From Symbiodinium natans (Eukaryota > Sar > Dinophyceae > Suessiales > Symbiodiniaceae): DNA of 64,000 bases. Position numbers and translations under genes: made by a program. The notes beneath the pieces were generated by a model that was not told the DNA's origin, ran no database searches, and saw nothing but the letters and a program-made list of their open reading frames with translations. The stretch is from the NCBI GenBank assembly GCA_905221605.1, contig CAJNDS010002335.1, positions 80,887 to 144,886 of the forward strand, read 5' to 3'. The first letter of the stretch is position 1, and the number at the start of each line of letters is the position of its first letter. Below, piece after piece: positions 1-12,085 of the stretch.

Positions 1-1399
1 GCAAGGTTTCCATGATGTGTGTTTGATCACATGACCTGCCAGAACTGCGCACAGGCTCCGTGCTCTGCTTTCCTGTCTTCTGAGCTTCTTACTTGCCATG
101 CCTCCGAAACGACACGTGCCTACCCAGGCAAATCTCGTTAACTTGACCCCAAGTAGACTGCTTTCAGGTTCTTGGCGACGAGTTTGCGTGCCGACAACCG
201 TCTAATTTGGCCAATCAAGAACCTGAAGAAGCGGCGTGCCAGGCTTTTGCAGGGAGATGCCCGCAACTAAGTCCTGTGCTTTGGTTCATCTGACAACAAC
301 AAGGCTGCGGCTGGCTTTTCTTTTTGTGACACTGCGCATTCTGCGCTTTAGGTGCTGCTGATGCACTTGCCGCTGCCGCGCCTGCTGGACCTGCAACAAC
401 GAAAAGCAACTGCGCGCCTGAAGGTGGTCACGCAGTTGGTGCTGCAGTGCCACCTGCAGCCATCGGAGGCAAGAAGGAAGGCATGGACGTTGCCCATGTC
501 GTCGCGCGCTTTGTGCTTCAGGTGATGACTGAGTCCATCCTGCGCTTGGACCAGTTGAAGATGTTGTCGATGTGGAAGGCTTCTGCGCACCCGCGCGCCA
601 GAGTTTTTTTTTGTTTGTCTGTGTGTGTGTGTGTGTGTCTGTCTCTGCCAATCCATCTGCCAGGACCAGTGGGCGCAGGCGTGTCAGCAAGGATGTATGG
701 TTGTGCAGCAGGGTGGATGATGCCATGCAGCTCGCCGAACTTGCTCTTTTCCTGCGGAAGGTTGATGCTGTGTGTGTGTGTGGTGTCTGTGTGTGTGTGT
801 CTGTGTCTGTGTCGGCCAGGTCATGTCGCTCACGACGAGGGCAGAGGCAGGCCGTTGTCGAAAAAAGGGAACATATCTCACCTCGCAAAGCGCCAGGCGA
901 GCATCTTGGGGCGGATGTGGTCGAGGAGATCGAGTGAGAACGAATGCCACGGCCGCAATTCGCAATTCTCCCAAACAGGACAGTCCGACAGTGCTACACT
1001 GTCCTACAGAATTTCTGTGCAGCAGCCTTGGTTGCTTAGCTTCAATCGGGGCCCGCAAACCATTGCAAAAGGCGTGTCCGTGCGGACCTCCCCGGCAAGC
1101 ATGCAATTTGATGAGAAAACTGCCTGTTTGCTCGATTTTCGCTTGATTCCCAGCCTTACGTTGCTGGGTCGGAAGACGGCCACTGGTGTTGGCAACGCAA
1201 AAACGGCCTAGACTGCCAACTTGTTGGGGCTGTTGAAGCGATGCACGCTTTCTTGCGCGAATAAAAGCTCGAACCCAGCAAGCAATGACTTCAGAAAGGG
1301 TTTGCTGAGGCTTTTGCCCTCACGCTCCAAGTCATTTACTTGATTCACCTGTGGTTTGCGCTTGCGCTATCCTTTTGCGTGTGGCTTTATATGTGGTGC
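1..1399. other. Intergenic stretch, no gene recognised
   Basis: No exon with a recognisable product was found. Open frames on both strands overlap and run through two TG-rich tracts (about 619-640 and 771-813), so they are best read as low-complexity shadows. The sequence is otherwise GC-balanced and unremarkable. Confidence 0.5.
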
Positions 1400-2168
<769 letters not shown>

Positions 2169-3954
2169 ACCACCACGATGACGACGTCTTCCAGCCAGGA
2201 AACGTAAGAAGATAACGAAGCCAACTCAATGTTTTTAGCGTATGTCATGTCGTCCAAGACCCGCAGAAACTCATAAACCCAAGAAAGTTGGCCATGTGAC
2301 AAGAAGCTGCTACAACGCAGCACCCAAGGCTGACCTGTATGACTCGTTTTTGCTTGGTAGCACAACGCCCGCTAAGTGGTAACATGAAAGGGCAAGAAGA
2401 AGACATGAAAAGTGCAAAAAGAAGACTTCCCCATATTGTTGCCAAAAATGGCATCCAAAAAAGTATTTCTACCGCAGCCTTGTGAACCTATCTGATGCGC
2501 TTCAACGCTGTCAATGCCCTGGCGCTTTCCGAAGCCTTGGCAAGGACACAATCACCAACATGTCGGCAAACTTCATTTCTGTCAAATCCAAAAAAACATA
2601 GCCCAAATCAGACCACACAGACATAACTGTAACGTACCGCAGCGTTGTCTCGGTTGCAAGTTCAGACAAACTGCGTCGAATGTGCATGTTTTGCATAGAA
2701 GACGTTCCTACAGTAGCTGCCGAAAAAGTGAGGACTCATCACCCAGAGCACCTAGAAGATCAACGAAGACTAGCAGACCCAGAGCTGATATCCCGGCGTT
2801 GCTTGATGCCGAAAAAGGTGACGATTTCTCCACACGCTGCAGCTTCGACCTCTTTGGAATCTTAGAGAAGGAAGCCAAATGTTGAACCTACAAGGACCTA
2901 CACTTCTTTTTTGACCGAAACCCGAGCACCTTGAAAACAGGTCTTGGAATCATTTAAGGGAAAGGTGCTGGCGCGCCGTGGGCAGGGTCAGCTGACCCTT
3001 TTGCCAAAGGCCGGCACTGCTACGATTCTCGCGCTTCAGGGATGTCCAGCCTGCTGGCCTGAGCCAAAATCTCTACAGCAAAGCACGCCGACAAGGAGAA
3101 CTTTATTAAAGCTGTAAAACATTCGTGACACAGACACGCGACGTGTCGCAAAGACACGTGAACGTGTCGACCGGTTTACATCTGAGACGCACATGTATTC
3201 AGGTGTACATATGCTTCAAGGGGCCGTTTCGACCCCTTGAAGCATTCATGAGTTTTTGTTGTTTCGTTTCCTGTTTGCGTTGGTGTTGCTTGTTGGCGGA
3301 CCCGTCTCTGCAGGCTTGATTTCACGAGTGTGTGGGCGAGGGGCGAGGGGCCGCTGCGAAACATGTTGGCTGCAGCGTCCCAATGATCCGATAAGGCTTC
3401 AAGCCCCAAGGCCGCATGTTGGCCAAGCGTGTAAACATGCCGTGCTCCCCCTGCTCGTGGTTTTGCTCGCCGGCAGCGCGGCAGAAGCAGCAACAGCTTC
3501 ACGACACAGACGAAGTTTGCCCCCTTTCCGCAATCACTTTGCTGTCCCAGTGCCAATCACGAGCCCGAAGCTAGGTTGGCGATGGGGGGGCGGCGCAAAC
3601 GAGGAGCTCGCTGAGCAGACGGGGCGCTCCATCAACGTCAAAACGGCAGGGAGAGGAGACTGGCTGCAGGACCGGGCGGCGGCGAAGGCAAGCGACGCCG
3701 ACCAACGAAAGGCAAACGCGAGCGACCCGCCGCCCGGAAAGCCGCAGGCGCAGTTCGAGCACTACTCCAGCGCCTTCCAACATCACTGCCAAGAGCAAAG
3801 TCGGCAGCGGTGACATAGGCCTGGGGAGCAGCACCCCAGAGCACGTGGCTTGGCTTGCTGGCGGCGTTGTTGGATGGCACGTCGTGAAAAACCGGCACCG
3901 TTTCGGAATGCTTTGGTCATGCGAACACAATATTTTGGGCAGCATCAAACGTCA
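2169..3954. other. Intergenic stretch, no gene recognised
   Basis: No domain or exon chain could be supported on either strand. Open frames are short and show no family resemblance. The only structured item is a reverse-complement spliced-leader-like string at 3058-3078, listed separately. Confidence 0.5.
3058..3078 (-). other. Candidate relict spliced leader, minus strand
   Basis: Read on the minus strand, this 21-mer agrees with the last 21 bases of the dinoflagellate spliced leader (CCGTAGCCATTTTGGCTCAAG) at 17 positions, including an unbroken ATTTTGGCTCA core. Relict leaders are known in dinoflagellate genomes where trans-spliced mRNAs were reinserted. No convincing reading frame lies downstream on the minus strand (below 3058), so any retroposed gene here would be decayed. 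Confidence 0.4.
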
Positions 3955-3963
3955 TACTTTATT

Positions 3964-5272
3964 GACGTATTGAAGAACACCTGCTGACAACGAATGTTGT
4001 TCTCGATAAGACGTTGCAATGCGGTAAGCCTGTTTGGGTGATTTCTCTGGACCTATCCAAAGCGTTTGACCGGGTAGATTGGGCTGCATTGTGGGATGCT
4101 CTTCGTCGACACGGTGTTTCAAATGATATTATTTGGTTGTTACAATGTTTGTACCAACACCAAACGGGTACAGTGATTGGCGAAACAGAATCAAGCAAAG
4201 AATTTGACATAAACGCAGGAGTGCGACAAGGCTGTGTCCTTAGCCCCCGATTATTTTGTTGCGTTTTGCAAGTTGCACTGGTTGCATGGCGGAATGATGT
4301 TGGACACTTGGGAATTGATTTTCAGGACGGGCTTGCAAAATTGCTTGACTTGCGCTTTGCTGACGATATTTTATTGTTCGCGATGACACGTGACGAAGCT
4401 GCACGGATCTTGGATGCAATTGTCCAGGCTCTCGCCGCCGTGGGTCTTCTTTTGAACCCAACAAAAACCAAGGTTTTAACCACAGAAGCACAACCACCAT
4501 CGACATTGTCAACGCCAAATGGTTTGGTCGTGGATGTATTAAACAGAGAAGATTCGCATAAGTGGTTGGGATGTTTACTTTGCACCAAGTCGGAGGGCAA
4601 CCATGCAGTTGATACTGACCATCATGTGCAAGCTGCATTCAAAGCATTTTTTGCCAATCGATGGCTTCTATGTGATCAGAAAGTTTCCTTGCGTGATCGC
4701 TTGCGCTATTTTGAGGCTGTCATTTCCCCAGTTGCTTGTTTCGCGGCTGCGCACCGGCCTGTGTATAAATCGGACTTGCGCAAACTCGACGTTGCTCAGC
4801 GGCGGATGTTGCGTACTGTCGTTGGCGCACCAAGTGGCACAGACTGGTCGGCAGAATGGCATGTGATCTTGCATGGCTGGAACCGCCGTGTATCAGAGCA
4901 GATACAAGCATGCAACATTTCGACATGGTCCGACCGATGCTTGCGCTCTTATTGGCGATTTGCGCAATATGTGGTTTCCCTACCTGCTGATCGGTGGGTC
5001 AGACGTGCTCTGAACTGGGTTCCGAATTGGTCTCGTCGCAAGGGGCGACCCAGGTACCAGTGGGATTCCATGCTTCAAAACTTCTGTCGATGGAAACGAT
5101 GTGAGAACTGGCAATTTGAAGCCCAAGACGAGGCGAGATGGTCAACACTGCTTTCGGATTTCCTGTCTTTCATGGAGCACGTGTGAGCGCCGCTTTTCTG
5201 TATAGTTAATGCTGGATTTGCCTGAGCCCTAAATGGGCTGCCTCAGGGCTTTCAGGCCTGACTTGACTTGAC
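3964..5272 (+). mobile_element. 5'-truncated LINE-type retrotransposon with target-site duplication
   Basis: A 1.3 kb insertion is bounded by a 9-bp direct repeat TACTTTATT (3955-3963 and 5273-5281), as expected for target-primed reverse transcription. It starts within the reverse transcriptase region (5' truncation, typical of LINEs), carries an open frame to 5186, and ends in a short 3' tail. The tail has a GC-rich hairpin around 5219-5250 (TGAGCCC pairing with GGGCT and TCA) and terminal CTTGA repeats, which probably serve as the reverse transcriptase recognition end. The endonuclease region is missing, so the copy is dead. Confidence 0.85.
3966..5186 (+). pseudogene. Reverse transcriptase C-terminal fragment of a non-LTR retrotransposon
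   Basis: A 406-residue open frame with no proper start; the codon before it is a stop at the truncation point. It opens with an EEHLLT motif typical of LINE RT just before motif A. Numbering from the TTG codon at 4014, motif A LDLSKAFD lies at residues 12-19, VRQGCVLSP at 70-78 and the catalytic FADD at 115-118. The thumb and a C-terminal region ending in a Trp/Arg-rich segment (GRPRYQWDSML) follow. The frame is free of stops and frameshifts, so insertion is fairly recent relative to the decayed fragments downstream. The product would lack an endonuclease and most of the fingers. Confidence 0.88.
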
Positions 5273-5281
5273 TACTTTATT

Positions 5282-5659
5282 TTGTAGTTAGCCTGTGCTC
5301 AGTGCACGGCATCTCGCATATGTGATCCAACATCATGTCAAAGGAAGCATTTGGAGATATGTTGGGGAGCCATGGTTGTCTTTGACATTGCGAGGCAATA
5401 TGGTTACCGCTTCGCGCCTCCCTTCGTGCCAGCTTCGTGCCAGGAAGGTCGTGGTGGGATCAAGGCAGTAAGCTTTTGCCGCTCTCTCTTTGCAGCACTT
5501 GGTGCCCCGTGCCGGGGGAGTGCGCCCGAAGTGCCTCGAGCAGGCTCATGAGCATGCTCGGTCGTAGGCCCCCACGCCGTCGAGGTTTGCTACTTGCTGT
5601 CTTCCAGATGCAAGGGAGCTTGGGGCTTCCTAGGCGTTCAGAGCCCGCCAAGACCTAGG
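5282..5659. other. Intergenic stretch, nothing recognised
   Basis: Short open frames on both strands overlap and none resembles a known domain. It separates the LINE insertion from the first retroelement relic. Confidence 0.45.
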
Positions 5660-6470
5660 ACAGAGGCCCGCAAGGAACGCACTTATCCAGAATTTGGGCG
5701 TGCAGTGCGCTGTCGCTTGGTCGTTCTTGGTACCCAGGTTGGCGGACGCTGGAGTGCTGAAGCTGCCAACTTCGTAGGCGCAAGGGCGCACTCTGTCCTC
5801 ATTGTTGCGGACCACCTCGTTCACCTGTGCCCCGCGCCACGGTTGCAGACCGTCCGCCCAGACCTCGGAAATGGAGTGTGCGGCATGGGACTTGCCCTCG
5901 CTGCGCGGAACCTATCGAGCTCGCGAATCTCGAGGTCTCGAGCGGGGTTGGCGACACGTGCCGCGAGTGCGACCGCACTGTTCGCTAGACCAACGATCGG
6001 CGCTGCCTCGACTTCGTCCTGTACGGCGCGACCAGGCGCGGCGAGGCGCTGAACTGCGCGCAGTATCCTGAGCTTTGCTCGGCCCGGACCGCAAAGGCTC
6101 GTGAGGCTCGTGATGCTCGTGATGCTCGTGGTGCTGGCATCTGAAGTCGGCGGGCGATGTGGCAGTGAGGCCTACGATCTCCTCCGCCGTCCAGGCGAAC
6201 TACCCCTGTGCTGCGCGCAGCTGCTGCGGCAGGCTGGCGGCGCCACTGCTGGTGGGGATTCCCGAACTGAGTGTCGCAGCGCGCTCTAGCGTCCGCGCTA
6301 TTGGGCGGCATCTGGGGCGCACCAGCGCAGCCGGGCTGTGAAGGGCAGCCGACGCTCAGGGAACTGGTCGAGGCTGGCCGGCACTGCTTTCTCTGCTGCC
6401 ACTGCGCGACGCGTAGGAGCGGGAAGTCGGGAAGGGCCCGGCTGATGGAAAACGGCGTGGGGGCAAAAAA
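5660..6470 (+). pseudogene. Frameshifted retroelement C-terminal relic(s), copy A
   Basis: Fragments match other relics in this window: RLVVLGTQVGGRWSAEA at about 5720-5775, then DRRCLDFVLYGATRRGEAL and YPEL near 5995-6075, and RAAAAAGW followed by QRALASALLGG near 6215-6310. The order (a later segment preceding an earlier one) suggests two overlapping partial copies. Stops and frame changes interrupt them. The family is the C-terminal part of a dinoflagellate LINE polyprotein downstream of the RT domain, recognised from recurring motifs here and from general knowledge of such genomes. Confidence 0.6.
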
Positions 6471-7188
6471 GGACCTCCACTACTCAGCGAGGTTCTCGCT
6501 GACTACTCTCTGTCGCTTCGCTGGTTTCCCGCTTTGCCTCGTGAACTATGGGCCACCCGAGCTGCTGCTGCACTGGGATGGTGGTGAAAAGGCGTGGAAA
6601 AAAATCGCTGGGTCAAATGCGGGCAACGATCGCCACGTGCCTGGAGAGTTGCTTCGTGGCTGGAGCGGTTCCTGCATGCATCTGCGTGCTTTTCGCGTGC
6701 TTTTCGCTTTCGCCCGTTCGGGCCCACATGAAACATTACAAGCGTCAGACTGTTCCGGCTGCTCGTGCACCACTGTTCTTTAAGGACATGGGGAATGGGG
6801 GGGTGCTTGAGTGTTGGCACGATTCGGGCTACATATTCGCAAGGCTTTGTCCATACTGCTTTGCAGCGGGCGGCCAATTTGCTGGCTCAGCAATATCAGT
6901 CCACGTATTCACCGCTGGAAGTGACAAGCTGCAAAACTGCGGAGTCGATAACCACAATGCATCCAGTGCATGATTTGTGACAGAGTCAACGGCAATAATT
7001 ACGTGTCATCCAAACAGAACGGTTGGCGTCAATCCTGAATGCGATGGAAATATGTTTGTTTGTAAGAATATGACGGTGTTGCCGAAACTATGCACATCCC
7101 ACTTGGGAGTTATGTTTGAGGTCTGTCTGACTGCAAGTTGCACACGAAGATTAGCAGAGCACTATAAGTCTGATGCAACAGAAATTGA
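6471..7188. other. Intergenic stretch, nothing recognised
   Basis: No motif of the neighbouring retroelement family and no exon-like segment could be supported. Overlapping short frames on both strands only. Confidence 0.45.
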
Positions 7189-7527
7189 TTGCAGCGTTAC
7201 ACATACCTTGTGGACACCTGGCCTCGCCGGCGCAAAGTCGCGCGCTACCCGGAGCTCACACGAGGAGGGCCTCAGCGGCTGGTTGTCCTTGCTACTGAAG
7301 TAGGTTCCTCGCGCCTCACCACCCATGCGCGCCTCAGCCGCCCAGAGCTGACGCGCCGCTGGTGGAGTGTGTTGTCGGTTGCCCTGCAGCGAGCAATCGC
7401 CAGTTCCGCGCTTGGCCCGTGGTCCATGCCGCCGCTGGTGTGCCAGACACGCTCCCGTTGGGTGACGTGCTCATATGTGCTCGACCTCGCGAGTTCGAGC
7501 GCCCCCAGTCGGCTGCCGTTTCGCTAG
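7189..7527 (+). pseudogene. Retroelement C-terminal relic, copy B
   Basis: One open frame carries ARYPELTRGGPQRLVVLATE, then RRWWSVLSVALQRAIASSAL, and ends with the family terminus APSRLPFR followed by a stop at 7525-7527. Compared with copy C (9510-10497) the middle is deleted: the segment between EVG and RRWW is shortened. It is the 3' end of a + strand insertion and faces copy D tail to tail. Confidence 0.65.
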
Positions 7528-7541
7528 CACCCCATAAGAGC

Positions 7542-8510
7542 CTAGGATAGCCTAGGTAGCTGATGCCGTCGGGACTCGGGACCGTTTTTGCGGACGCAAA
7601 CAGCCCCGTACACAACGAAGTCTAGGCGGCGATGGTCGTCGGCATGGATGTGCGCCGCTGTGGTGCGCGATGGCACGACCCGACCCTCCGGACCGACTGC
7701 CCCACGAGCGACCTCGACCCACCCCCTCACCGCGACGAATCCGTGTCGAGGAAGACCCGTGCGGGGGCAGGCGAGGTGGTGGTCTCCATATGCATCGACC
7801 TCACCTCCACAACCGTATCAGCCTTCGGCGCCACAACGCAGGTCCGTGAGGGGCAATCGAAAACGGCGCCGCATTGCAACGTGCATGAGGCCGAGTTCAC
7901 CCTCAGCCGTTGGCACGTCGGCGCCGCAAGATTCCCAGTCGGGTCTGATCTCCCAACCCTCCGCAGGAAGCTGGCGCGATGCCTCCGCAGCCGCGCGCAA
8001 GCAAGGGGACGACGGTGCGCCCTCGAGTTCGCGCACGCCTGTCCGCTGCATCGGGGTAACCCTGGCGCAACACCGGGAGCGCGTCCGCCCACGCCGCCAT
8101 TTGCTGCCGGCGCTACCCGCTCAGCTGCCAAGAGGCCAAGACCTCCCAGGCTCGGCGGCCAAAAAAAGGCAGCGTGTGTGCAGGAGGGGCGCAGAAAGCG
8201 CGCAAAAGCCACGCGCTCTGGATCGAGTTTCCGGAGCAAGTCGTTCTGGGCAGCAACGCGGTCAGCGCCTTGGGCTGACGAAGTCGGGGTGCCTGATGGA
8301 CACTCCTAGGCCGACGAAGCCTCGCTGCGCTGGGGACACCAAACGTCCGGCATCGACGACCATGGTCGCGCGGCTGATAGTGTCCTTAGCGCTGCCCATC
8401 CAGAGAAACATCCGTGGCCTGCGGGTCGAGTTCAACAGCTGCACGAAGCATCGCCGCCACCTCCGTCAAGAAGGCGGTCAGCCACGAAAGGGCCATGGCA
8501 TCTAGCGCGA
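7542..8510 (-). pseudogene. Retroelement relic on minus strand, copy D
   Basis: Reading 3' to 5' on the plus coordinates, minus-strand segments appear in family order across several frames: LGVSIRHPDFV (about 8300), AAFFWPPSLGGLGLLAAERV (about 8150), AAWADALPVLRQGYP (about 8080), LPAEGWEIRPDW (about 7960), MHVAMRRRFRLPLTDLRCG (about 7850), and DDHRRLDFVVYGA (about 7620). Frameshifts separate them and the last C-terminal part (RWWSxLSVA...) is missing. Product once encoded: the region after RT of a LINE polyprotein. Confidence 0.6.
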
Positions 8511-9199
8511 CGTGCGGGGCCTGCGCACGGGCCCGCTAACGAAGTGGGATGTCATCGAGGATCTGCACTGATATGTCGTCCCAAGTATTTGTGAACGTCG
8601 CCTGCGGTCAATACCTCGACCATGTTGTCGCTAACGTTGATGTACATGGGTCCGTCTATGTGGCCTGTAGTACGGCCCCCCCCTTAAAAATGTGGGTATA
8701 GGGGGATATAGGGGGTTACCCCCACTGCCGCCTATTTCCGGGTTTATTTTGCTACAGTGGGGGGGGGGTCAAAAAATAAGCGAGAAAAAAAAACGCGGGG
8801 AATTATCGTTGAGCTTAACTTATGGGGTTGCCTGTCATGTTAAACAAACAGCTGCTATAGTAATGATTCAGCTTTTTGATGCCTTCAAGTGCAACCGATC
8901 TGTCCAAGTTCTTGTACGAGGCATTCGATCTTTCACACAAGCTCCTGCCAAGATTTTGCGTTAACCATGATGTTGTCAGCGTAGTGGATGTTTGCGAGTC
9001 GCTCGGCTGCTTCAGTCAAGCCGCCTTCCTTCACCGCCTCCGCTTGGGTGTGTCAAGCTTTGCCACCAGCCTGCTGGTCCCTTCGTTTGCTAGCTCACAC
9101 GCAGTTTAAGCATCGAGGGGGTCTGTGAGAGCGGGCGCTTGGTAGGTTTTGTGCCGCCCTCATACGCAGTGGTAGGCTTGGTACGACAGACTGGGTGTC
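8511..9199. other. Intergenic stretch with G/C homopolymers
   Basis: C-, G- and A-runs lie at about 8670-8800. No exon or family motif was recognised. The only notable items are the homopolymers. Confidence 0.45.
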
Positions 9200-9480
9200 C
9201 TATTGCGTGTGGAGTGTGACGTCACGACCATGCTCCATCAGTCGTTGTTTCCACTGCTCCACGCGTTGGATGTCAGATGGGGGACCCTTTTTCAGTGGTC
9301 CAGATTGTGAGCGGTACAATGTTTTCAATAAGTTGATGTAGCAGTCGGGCAAACTTTGACATCGCAATGCTTCCAAAACCCACGCCACAGCTTTGGACAA
9401 AACCGTGTCAAGAACAGCAAGCGCGTGATGTAATGGCCGGAAACCCATTTGATCCCAACTCGGTTCACATTCCAGTAGAT
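9200..9480 (-). pseudogene. Reverse-transcriptase-like relic, minus strand
   Basis: The minus frame reads MGFRPLHHALAVLDTVLSKA, then VLEALR and LPDCYINLLKTLYRSQSG before a stop. This fits the start of LINE RT (GFRP...; a degraded motif A with LSKA; then the helix ending in LKTLY), with the Asp of motif A lost. It lies head to head with copy C. Whether both come from one inverted element cannot be told. Confidence 0.45.
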
Positions 9481-9509
9481 CCTGAATTCTCGTATGTATG
9501 AGCTCGAAA

Positions 9510-10497
9510 AGATCTTGCAGGCTCGCGGCCGGTGCGCGAGCAGGCGCGCCCTGCTTGCAGGCGGCGGCGGCGGCCGCCGCGGCAGACGCCCTTACCCCCC
9601 AGGGCTGGTCGGACAGGCCAGCCTGGCGAGCGTGTGTCGACAGAGCGCGGCTGTCGCCCGAGCCCGCAAATGAGCCGGGTTTTGGGGGATTTGACGGGTA
9701 ACGTAGTGCAGTTCTCGCATCTGATCACACCTCCTTTCGAGAACGCACGATGTTGCCGGCTTTGACCCCTGACGCCCGAGCCATGTTGCGGTCCTAGTCA
9801 GGCCCACATGCGGGGTCTTGGATTCGTGCTATCCCCGCGCACCCAGCTGCCTCACGCCGGATCTGATGCACCTCGCCCTGTGGCGCTCCGCAGCTTGTCC
9901 GCGCACCGGTCACGATCGAGCAGGCGTGGGTGCAGGTCGCGCACGAGGCGGTCGAGTGGTACCGCAGCAGCGGCTCGCCGATACAACCGCTGTTGGCGTG
10001 CGGCCGGATGACCGACGGCGCCTTGATCTCGTCATTTATGGCGCAACCCAGCGTGGCGAAGCCCTCTGCTGTGACGCGACGTTCGTGTCCCCGCTCGGGC
10101 GGGATGGCAGACCCACCCGCGGCGCCGCTGACCGCGACGGTGCCGCACCAGAGGCCGCTGCGCAACGCAAACATGCGCGCTGCCCTGAACTTTCCCTCGG
10201 GGGGCCACAGCGCCTGTGCGTGTTGGCTCGGAGGGCGCTGGAACGACGAGTCCCAACGTCTGCTCAAGCAGCTCATCCGACTGCGCGCGCGCCGAGCACC
10301 GGCCGTCCTTCGAGCGGCTGCTGGCCAAGGCTGGGCGCGCCGGTGGTGGAGTGCGTTGTCTGTTGCCGTGCAGCGTGCCCAGTGCAGCGCCGCGCTCGGC
10401 GAGTGCCCCCCTCCCAGGGCAGGTTGACACACAGCCCGTGGCGATGGTGTTCGACCTCGCTGAGCACCCGGCGCCCAGTCGGCTCCCTCTGCTGTGA
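9510..10497 (+). pseudogene. Retroelement C-terminal relic, copy C (longest)
   Basis: Over three frames the segments follow the family order: QGWSDRPAWRACVDRARLSP (about 9600), RERTMLPALTPDARAML (about 9740), HEAVEWYRSS (about 9945), DDRRRLDLVIYGATQRGEAL (about 10010-10070), PELSLGGPQRL (about 10185), LGGRWNDESQRLL (about 10230), WARRWWSALSVAVQRA (about 10335) and a final PSRLPLL with stop at 10495-10497. Frame changes break it in several places. The shared C-terminus with copy B (SRLPFR) fixes the 3' end of the coding part. Confidence 0.7.
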
Positions 10498-10959
10498 GTC
10501 AGCCGGGCTGACTCTAAACTCTTACTCAAATATACAATATATACATGAAAGAAAATCTGTACTTCGCTACGTGCGAGTTTCGAGACCAACGAGGGCCTTC
10601 AAATGGCTCCGTAAACTGAATTTCCAAACAACTGAAGGCTTTCCAGCACCTCTCTGAATCTAAGTTTCCGGTTATTCAAGGCTTCCTAAAAGCGCCCCTG
10701 AACTTGAATTTCTGAAATAGTGACAAAGTCCTTGGGCCCAAGCTGGCTAAATGATTTTTCCCAAACACGCAAAAATCATTGAACCCACTTCTCACGAGTG
10801 CTGCTTGAAAGCAGCACAAGCTGCGATTTGGCATTGGAAACCCGAATCGCGCGATTTGCGTTTCCAACGGTTGAATACGACCGAATAAGAAGCGATTCGG
10901 GCCTGCGTGTTTAAATCGCAGCGATTTGATTCCGCGATTTCATCTTCTAAGGTCAGCCC
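10498..10959. other. Intergenic stretch with short palindromic GATT motifs
   Basis: No gene. Several short symmetric strings such as AATCGCAGCGATT occur around 10850-10930. No known function is suggested. Confidence 0.4.
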
Positions 10960-11305
10960 GCATGGGCCGTTACTGTGCCTGCGGAGCGCGAGTTTTGACA
11001 ACCCTCCCCACGACGCCAGAGTGCCGCCTGCAAAGGAACCCCTGCAAGCCCGCACTTCCGGGTGTCACTCTTGTGGCGACGACGCCTGCCCTTCCCACTT
11101 GCGCCACAGCGGTGTCGATGTGGCGGTCACCTTGAACCCCACAGCAACCACTGCAAAGCGTTTCCCACTGCGGGAGTTCTGGGGTGTCATGAGCGCTGCG
11201 CTGGAACGCGCCACTGCGAGGTTGTCGCGAGGCCGGGGCTCGAGTGGCAACCAACCACCGGCCTTCTGGCCGTCGCAAACCTGAGACGAGTCAGCGCGCA
11301 GACGT
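10960..11305 (+). pseudogene. Second retroelement family relic, copy E
   Basis: A + frame contains LPFPLAPQRCRCGGHLEPHS and TAGVLGC, a pattern seen in dinoflagellate (and plant) LINE-like ORFs between RT and the C-terminus (RLPLxLxxxxCRCGxxLDxxGxHxxxCxxAGVLG). The zinc-knuckle-like Cys/His spacing is retained in part. It is short, lacks a start and is followed by stops. Confidence 0.5.
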
Positions 11306-11664
11306 AAAACTCCGGAACAAAGACGTATAAGACGTTAACACTGACATGACGTGTGCACCGTTGCTGACGTACGTCGGAGCGCATGGTGCGAAACGCACGG
11401 GGATGTCCGCTCCGGGGCCTCGGCGGATTACAGCCACCGTTTTCTCATGAGGGCGGAAAGTGCAACAGTTGTTCTTTTTCTTGCCTGTTTGCCGCAGCCA
11501 AGGCTTAAAAGCAGGTTCAATGCGTAGGCCTCAGTGTATGCAGGGGCGTATTGAGACCCCATGAGAGCCGAAAGCCACAAACCTGTTTGCATATTCGCCA
11601 AGCGTGTCTCACTGAACATTAGTTGCAACCTAGATGATTCTTTTGCTGCCATGGAGTGAACATC
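11306..11664. other. Upstream region of the cytochrome b5-like gene
   Basis: No exon recognised. No spliced-leader relict was found within 60 bases of the ATG at 11665. A CA(A)G acceptor for trans-splicing cannot be chosen from sequence alone. Confidence 0.4.
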
Positions 11665-11739
11665 ATGGAGATCTACACGGCTGCCGAAGTCGCCCGCCAC
11701 GCGCAACCAAACGATTTGTGGGCCCTGAGACTGCACTTG
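11665..11739 (+). CDS. Cytochrome b5-like gene, exon 1 (N-terminal half of heme domain)
   Basis: Starts at ATG 11665 and reads MEIYTAAEVARHAQPNDLWA..., 25 residues. The pattern YTxxEVxxHxxPxDLW is the first helix/strand of the cytochrome b5 heme-binding fold. A GC donor after TTG (11740-11741) keeps phase 0 with the next exon and leaves exactly six residues between the Trp and the VYDIT of exon 2, as in b5 proteins. The start is chosen because it is the only ATG in frame close to the domain edge. Function inferred: electron transfer or heme/steroid-type binding. Confidence 0.7.
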
Positions 11740-12085
11740 GCCTCGTGTTTGTGTTTTTGCAGTACAACCTCGAAACCCCGAGATTCGTGATGTTGATCGC
11801 ACTTTTTTCGACCTCCCTTGCCACGCTCAGTAGATTGTGTTTTAAACTGTTGAGCTGGGAGCTGGCACGGGTTCGTGGCATTGTGACGGTCGTTTGTTTT
11901 ATTTATTTATGTTTTCTATTTTTTGTGGTGGCCATGTTGCCTTCAGCATTGCCGATCAGGTGATATTGAACGATAAGGCGTCTTGGTTGATGTTATTCGG
12001 TTTTGGATCGGATGCATTTCGTTGTCTTTAATTTGGCTTGTTTTGGTACTCGTAGTCTCGGCCTGTAAACCAGAGTGCGTCTGAG

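Noticed and set aside
447-1211. 254-residue + strand frame near the left end
   Set aside because: Passes through TG repeats (Cys/Val runs), has equally long competitors on the minus strand and no domain.
3256-3948. 185-residue + and 125-residue minus frames
   Set aside because: Hydrophobic start looks like a signal peptide, but the rest has no family pattern and overlaps equally open frames.
5219-5245. TGAGCCCTAAATGGGCTGCC as a minus-strand spliced-leader relict
   Set aside because: It needs insertions to match the leader and is explained by the LINE 3' hairpin.
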